Translations under genes and position numbers: made by a program
In this document: positions 60,371 to 64,000 of the stretch, one piece after another
How positions within the stretch are numbered: the first letter of the stretch is position 1
Layout: each line of letters starts with the position of its first letter
Notes under the pieces: model-generated
What the model was told of the DNA's origin: nothing
Databases searched by the model: none
The model's input: the letters and a program-made list of their open reading frames with translations, nothing else
Source of the DNA: JAFARE01 sp963777285
GTDB lineage: Bacteria > Chloroflexota > Dormibacteria > Aeolococcales > Aeolococcaceae
Assembly (NCBI GenBank): GCA_963777285.1
Contig: CAVZPR010000002.1
Location: 1,054,001 to 1,118,000, forward strand
Direction: 5' to 3'
Length of the DNA stretch: 64,000 nucleotides

Positions 60371-61681
60371 GTGGCGAATCCGCGCCCCCTACCAGCTGAC
60401 TTCCTGCTCGGCTGCGCCACAGCAGCCCACCAGGTCGAGGGCGGCACGGAGAACGACTGGGCTGTGTGGGCTCGCGAGGACCCCACCAGGATCGCCGACC
60501 AGAGCGACGCGTCCGTCGCGTGTGACCATTACAGGCGGTACCGCGAGGATCTCGAGCAGCTGGCAGATTGCGGGCACACCGCATACCGGTTTTCTGTCGA
60601 ATGGTCTCGTGTCGAGCCGCAGCCGGGCGTCTTCGATCGCGGTGTCCTCGACCACTACGGAGACGTGGTCCGGGCGTGCCGGCGACTCCAACTAGAGCCT
60701 GTGGTGACGCTGCATCACTTCACCCTGCCGTCTTGGCTGGCCGATCGTGGAGGCGCGTTGATGCCGGACGCACCTCGCCTCTTCGCTCGGTACGCGGCCG
60801 CCTGCGCCGAACGCTTCGGTGATTCGGTGCGCTGGTGGCTCACCATCAACGAGCCGGCCGTGCTCGCGTTCATGGCTTACATGGCGGGAGCGTGGCCACC
60901 GGGGAAGCGATCGGCGCAGCGCACCCTGGAGGCCAGCGGAGGCTTACTGAGGATGCATGCCGCAGCGGCTGCCGCGCTCAAGTCGGTCGCTAGGAGCCAC
61001 GGTTGGGACGTCCGAGTATCGATCGCTCACGCTGAACGTCCACAGCGGGCTGCTCCGAACGGGTCGCTCGTCGATCGAGGTGCATCCCTCGTTCCGAACC
61101 TGATGTTCAACCGGTGGTTTCTTCAGTCGTGCGCCACCGGACGGATGCTGCCGCCGGTGGGAACGGGAGCGATCGTGCCGGGGCTCGCACGCTCGTTGGA
61201 CTATCTAGGCGTCAACTACTACACGGAGGACACGGTGCGATTCGATCCAAAATCGCCGATGACGTTGTTCACGAAGCCGGTCGCGAATCCTGGCCGGGGC
61301 GTCTCGTCGTTCGGCTGGGCCATCGATCCTTCCGCCATGCGCCGAGCGCTCGTCTTTCTGTGGACGCGGTTCCGCTTACCTCTGCTCGTTACCGAGAACG
61401 GGGTGGCCGACGTCAACGACGAGCTGCGGCCGCAGTTCCTGATCGATCACCTCAACTCGGTGTTGGACGCCGTGGACGACGGTGTCGACATCCGCGGGTA
61501 CCTGCACTGGACGGCTTGGGACAACTTCGAGTGGGCAGAGGGCTACACAAAGCGGTTTGGTATGTGGGCCGTCGATCCCGATACGCAGCAGCGCATCGCC
61601 AAGCCGAGCGCCGCACTGTACTCGCAGATCGCCCGCAGCTGGCAGGTCCCCGCGAGTTTGCCTTCTTCTTTGGTGGCCTGA
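60371..61681 (+). CDS. Glycoside hydrolase family 1 beta-glucosidase
   Basis: 436 residues from GTG. The GH1 start is FLLGCATAAHQVEGG. The acid/base is Glu161 in LTINEPAVLAF, and the nucleophile is Glu342 in LLVTENGVAD. Other family blocks are YRFSVEWSRVEP, VVTLHHFTLPSWLADRGG and GYLHWTAWDNFEWAEGYTKRFGM. It hydrolyses beta-linked glucosides or related sugars, probably in the cytoplasm because there is no signal peptide. Length is typical. The stop is about 120 bases before the TPP riboswitch. Confidence 0.93.
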   Translation: MANPRPLPADFLLGCATAAHQVEGGTENDWAVWAREDPTRIADQSDASVACDHYRRYREDLEQLADCGHTAYRFSVEWSRVEPQPGVFDRGVLDHYGDVVRACRRLQLEPVVTLHHFTLPSWLADRGGALMPDAPRLFARYAAACAERFGDSVRWWLTINEPAVLAFMAYMAGAWPPGKRSAQRTLEASGGLLRMHAAAAAALKSVARSHGWDVRVSIAHAERPQRAAPNGSLVDRGASLVPNLMFNRWFLQSCATGRMLPPVGTGAIVPGLARSLDYLGVNYYTEDTVRFDPKSPMTLFTKPVANPGRGVSSFGWAIDPSAMRRALVFLWTRFRLPLLVTENGVADVNDELRPQFLIDHLNSVLDAVDDGVDIRGYLHWTAWDNFEWAEGYTKRFGMWAVDPDTQQRIAKPSAALYSQIARSWQVPASLPSSLVA

Positions 61682-61802
61682 GTTCCAGCGATCGGCAGCC
61701 TGCCCAGGATTGGATATTTCTCCTCCCCTGGTCCCCAACGATCCAGCGGGGTCGGACCTTGGCCTCCGGGCGCCAAGCCGCGGGGCCCGGGGGCGTACCA
61801 TC

Positions 61803-61892
61803 GACGTGCGGGAGCTTGGGCTACCAGGCTGAGAGGGCGGCTGGCGCCGCCGACCGCAGAACCTGATCCGGGTAATGCCGGCGGAGGGAGTT
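61803..61892 (+). promoter_or_regulatory. TPP riboswitch (THI element) upstream of thiC
   Basis: The conserved blocks GCTGAGAGGG (61828 onward) and AACCTGATCCGGGTAATGCCG with GCGGAGGGA (61860-61889) are the hallmarks of the thiamine pyrophosphate aptamer. A variable P3 stem (cggctggcgccgccg) lies between them. thiC, a standard target, starts 48 bases downstream. No T-run terminator follows. A cctct near 61900 could pair with gaggagg before the ATG, so control of translation is likely, with repression when TPP is bound. Confidence 0.93.
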
Positions 61893-61939
61893 GCGCTGCC
61901 TCTGCTGGTGGTGTTCGGCACCGTCGAGGAGGACGCGCG

Positions 61940-63652
61940 ATGAGTCGAGCGAGCGAACAGGAACCGCAAAGAACGGTCGGCCCGCGGGCAGAGTTCCCAA
62001 GAAGTCGGAAGACATATGTGTTGGGTTCACAGCCAAGTATTCGTGTTCCCTTCCGCGAGGTCGCGCAGGGTGGTACGAACGGCTCGGCTCGTACAGGAAT
62101 TCCGCCGCTTCAACTGTACGACACCAGTGGTGAGCACACCGATCCGGACGTAATGGTGGACGTCCAGACGGGCCTGGTCCCGCGGCGGCTGGAATGGATT
62201 CAAGCGCGTGGCGACGTGGAACGGGTGCCGGATCACACGAGAGCGCTGCGCGCGCGCGACGCCGCCGTGACGCAGCTCGGCTACGCGCGTCGCGGGATGA
62301 CAACCCCGGAGATGGAGTTCGTGGCGATCCGTGAGGGCGTACCCGCCGACACGGTGAGGTCAGAAGTGGCGCTCGGGCGGGCGATCATCCCCGCCAACAT
62401 CAATCATCCAGAAAGCGAACCGATGGTCATAGGCAGCCGCTTCCTGGTGAAGGTCAACGCAAATATCGGGAATTCGGCGGTCCTGTCCTCGATCGACGCC
62501 GAGGTGGAGAAGATGCGATGGGCGACGCTGTGGGGCGCGGACACCATCATGGATCTCTCGACCGGGAAGGCGATAACGCTCACTCGAGAGCGGATCCTTC
62601 GGAACTCACCGGTCCCTGTCGGCACAGTGCCGATCTACCAAGCCCTCGAACGTGTTGGCGGCAGGGCCGAAGAGCTGAGCTGGGACGTCTACCGCGATGT
62701 CGTCATCGAACAAGCGCAGCAGGGCGTCGACTACTTCACGGTCCACGCGGGGGTCCTACTGCGTTTCGTGCCACTCACCGCCAAGCGGTTGACCGGCATT
62801 GTCTCGCGCGGTGGGTCGATCATGGCCGCATGGTGTCTGGCCCATCACCAGGAGAACTTCCTCTACGCGCACTTCGATGAGCTGTGCGAGATCATGCGCG
62901 CGTATGACGTTTCGTTCTCCCTTGGCGACGGCCTGCGTCCCGGGTCGATCGCAGACGCGAACGACGAGGCGCAGTTCGGTGAGTTGCGCACCCTCGGCGA
63001 GCTGACGAAGCGCGCCTGGGCGCACGACGTGCAGGTGATGATCGAAGGCCCAGGACATGTGCCGATGCACAAAATCAAGGAAAACGTTGACCTGCAGATG
63101 CAGGTGTGCCATGAGGCGCCGTTCTACACCCTGGGCCCGCTTACCACCGACGTCGCTCCGGGTTACGACCACATCACCTCGGCGATCGGCGCCGCCATGA
63201 TCGGCTGGTTCGGCACTGCAATGCTCTGTTACGTCACGCCCAAGGAGCATCTCGGCCTCCCCAATCGGCAGGATGTGAAGGATGGCGTCATCGCCTACAA
63301 AATTGCCGCTCACGCCGCGGATCTGGCCAAGGGGCACCCTGGGGCACAGCGGTGGGACAATGCGCTGTCGCGCGCACGCTTCGAGTTCCGCTGGGACGAT
63401 CAGTTCAACCTAAGCCTCGACCCTCTGACCGCCCGCTCGATGCACGATGAAACGCTTCCGTCCCACGGGGCGAAGGTCGCGCACTTCTGCTCGATGTGTG
63501 GGCCCAAGTTCTGCAGCATGAGGATCACACAAGATATCCGTGACTACGCGGCTGCCCACGGCCTCGAGGAGACTGCAGCGCTACAAGCTGGCATGGACGA
63601 GAAGTCCCGGGAGTTCGTCGCGGGAGGCGCACAGGTCCACGTCAGGCGGTAG
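61940..63652 (+). CDS. thiC: Phosphomethylpyrimidine synthase ThiC
   Basis: 570 residues. ThiC blocks include IPANINHPESEPMVIG, VNANIGNSAV, EVEKMRWATLWGADTIMDLSTG, YFTVHAGVL, MIEGPGHVPMHKIKENV and PKEHLGLP. The radical-SAM cluster motif near the C-terminus is Cys517, Cys520, Cys525 (CSMCGPKFC). It converts aminoimidazole ribotide to hydroxymethylpyrimidine phosphate for thiamine synthesis. The ATG follows a gaggagg site and the TPP riboswitch. The last 11 bases overlap the convergent HNH gene. No other thi gene is in the window. Confidence 0.96.
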   Translation: MSRASEQEPQRTVGPRAEFPRSRKTYVLGSQPSIRVPFREVAQGGTNGSARTGIPPLQLYDTSGEHTDPDVMVDVQTGLVPRRLEWIQARGDVERVPDHTRALRARDAAVTQLGYARRGMTTPEMEFVAIREGVPADTVRSEVALGRAIIPANINHPESEPMVIGSRFLVKVNANIGNSAVLSSIDAEVEKMRWATLWGADTIMDLSTGKAITLTRERILRNSPVPVGTVPIYQALERVGGRAEELSWDVYRDVVIEQAQQGVDYFTVHAGVLLRFVPLTAKRLTGIVSRGGSIMAAWCLAHHQENFLYAHFDELCEIMRAYDVSFSLGDGLRPGSIADANDEAQFGELRTLGELTKRAWAHDVQVMIEGPGHVPMHKIKENVDLQMQVCHEAPFYTLGPLTTDVAPGYDHITSAIGAAMIGWFGTAMLCYVTPKEHLGLPNRQDVKDGVIAYKIAAHAADLAKGHPGAQRWDNALSRARFEFRWDDQFNLSLDPLTARSMHDETLPSHGAKVAHFCSMCGPKFCSMRITQDIRDYAAAHGLEETAALQAGMDEKSREFVAGGAQVHVRR

Positions 63653-64000
63653 GCGGCGATGCTTCGCTCCTCGCCACAGCGCTTGCCGGAGGCGGAAGCG
63701 ACAGGCCTCCTTCGTGGACGCTGCGATGGTGTCGGCGGCACAGGAGCACGAGGTTGTCGAGTTTCGTTTCGCCGCCGTCGACCCAGTGCCGGACGTGGTG
63801 GGCCTCCGTCCACTCTGGAGGTCTGTCGCAGCCTGGAAAACGGCAGCCGCCGTCACGATGAACCAGCGCTCTTCGCAGGCTTATCGGGATCGTTCGCCGG
63901 GTGCGGCCGACATCGAGTGCGGTCCCGCCATCTCCGGTGCGGATTTCTGAGACCGCCGCGTCGCAGGCAAGCCGCCTGCTGGAACTCACAGCCAGAGGGC
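63642..64000 (-). CDS. 13E12/DUF222-type HNH endonuclease-like protein (partial)
   Basis: The frame is open to the window edge, so the N-terminal part (usually DUF222) is missing; at least 117 residues are visible. The C-terminal HNH region has the family sequence IPISLRRALVHRDGGCRFPGCDRP, EAHHVRHWVDGGETKLDNLVLLCRRHHRSVHEG. The HH and CRRHH residues plus the Cys pair would bind metal. Such proteins are abundant in actinobacterial genomes and may be nucleases of mobile or repeat elements. Its 3' end overlaps thiC by 11 bases. Confidence 0.88.
   Translation of the reverse strand, partial: PLAVSSSRRLACDAAVSEIRTGDGGTALDVGRTRRTIPISLRRALVHRDGGCRFPGCDRPPEWTEAHHVRHWVDGGETKLDNLVLLCRRHHRSVHEGGLSLPPPASAVARSEASPPTA

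Overview
The window is GC-rich bacterial DNA with GTG and TTG starts, dense co-directional operons with 1-14 nt gene overlaps, and many short convergent tail-to-tail overlaps. The gene families (HxlR regulator, YceI, Mpo1/DUF962, DUF1684, DUF2127, DUF2231, 13E12-type DUF222/HNH protein, 'LDGWGGIHxFG' repeats on a secreted L,D-transpeptidase, peptide ABC systems, PrgI/VirB4/TadA clusters) suggest a soil Actinobacterium or a related Terrabacterial lineage such as Candidatus Dormibacterota. That placement is inference. I see no rRNA, tRNA, CRISPR, integrase or transposase.

Layout. (1) 1-3478, minus strand: branched-chain amino-acid ABC transporter livM (cut by the window edge), livH, livG and livF, with a small membrane protein upstream. 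(2) 3590-5904: Mpo1-like protein, a receiver-only response regulator, and a convergent GGDEF-EAL c-di-GMP enzyme whose 3' end overlaps the regulator gene. (3) 6118-13179: a plus-strand polyamine/GABA catabolic operon with aminobutyraldehyde dehydrogenase, APC permease, FAD oxidoreductase and two class III aminotransferases. (4) 13169-20478: envelope genes, namely lipoprotein, DUF1684 protein, a large L,D-transpeptidase built on an internally duplicated repeat domain, a DMT exporter, a DUF2231 protein and a membrane-fused spermidine-synthase-like protein. (5) 20618-33861: two complete peptide ABC operons with different gene order, separated by a minus-strand epimerase; each has a hairpin directly after the binding-protein gene. 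(6) 33874-40223: sorbosone/glucose dehydrogenase lipoprotein, divergent HxlR regulator and YceI, a DsbA-like protein, an MFS transporter fused to a cytidylate-kinase-like domain, and a beta-propeller lipoprotein.

(7) 40332-55149 is the most unusual region. One plus-strand cluster combines conjugation-type type IV secretion parts (VirB2-like subunit, TrbL/VirB6-like channel, VirB3/PrgI-VirB4 fusion, M23 peptidase, VirD4 coupling ATPase) with Tad/type II secretion parts (SAF/CpaB, two ParA/CpaE-like ATPases, TadA ATPase, TadB, TadC). No relaxase, integrase, prepilin peptidase or Flp pilin is visible. Both large T4SS ATPases are broken by single-base reading-frame shifts, and the TrbL-like gene may be broken the same way. 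The machine is therefore decaying, translated by recoding, or affected by sequencing error.

(8) 55091-64000: a hypothetical protein, DUF2127 membrane protein, atypical SDR, CPBP protease, DNA polymerase III delta' subunit, small membrane proteins, a GH1 beta-glucosidase, a TPP riboswitch followed by thiC, and an HNH endonuclease cut by the window edge.
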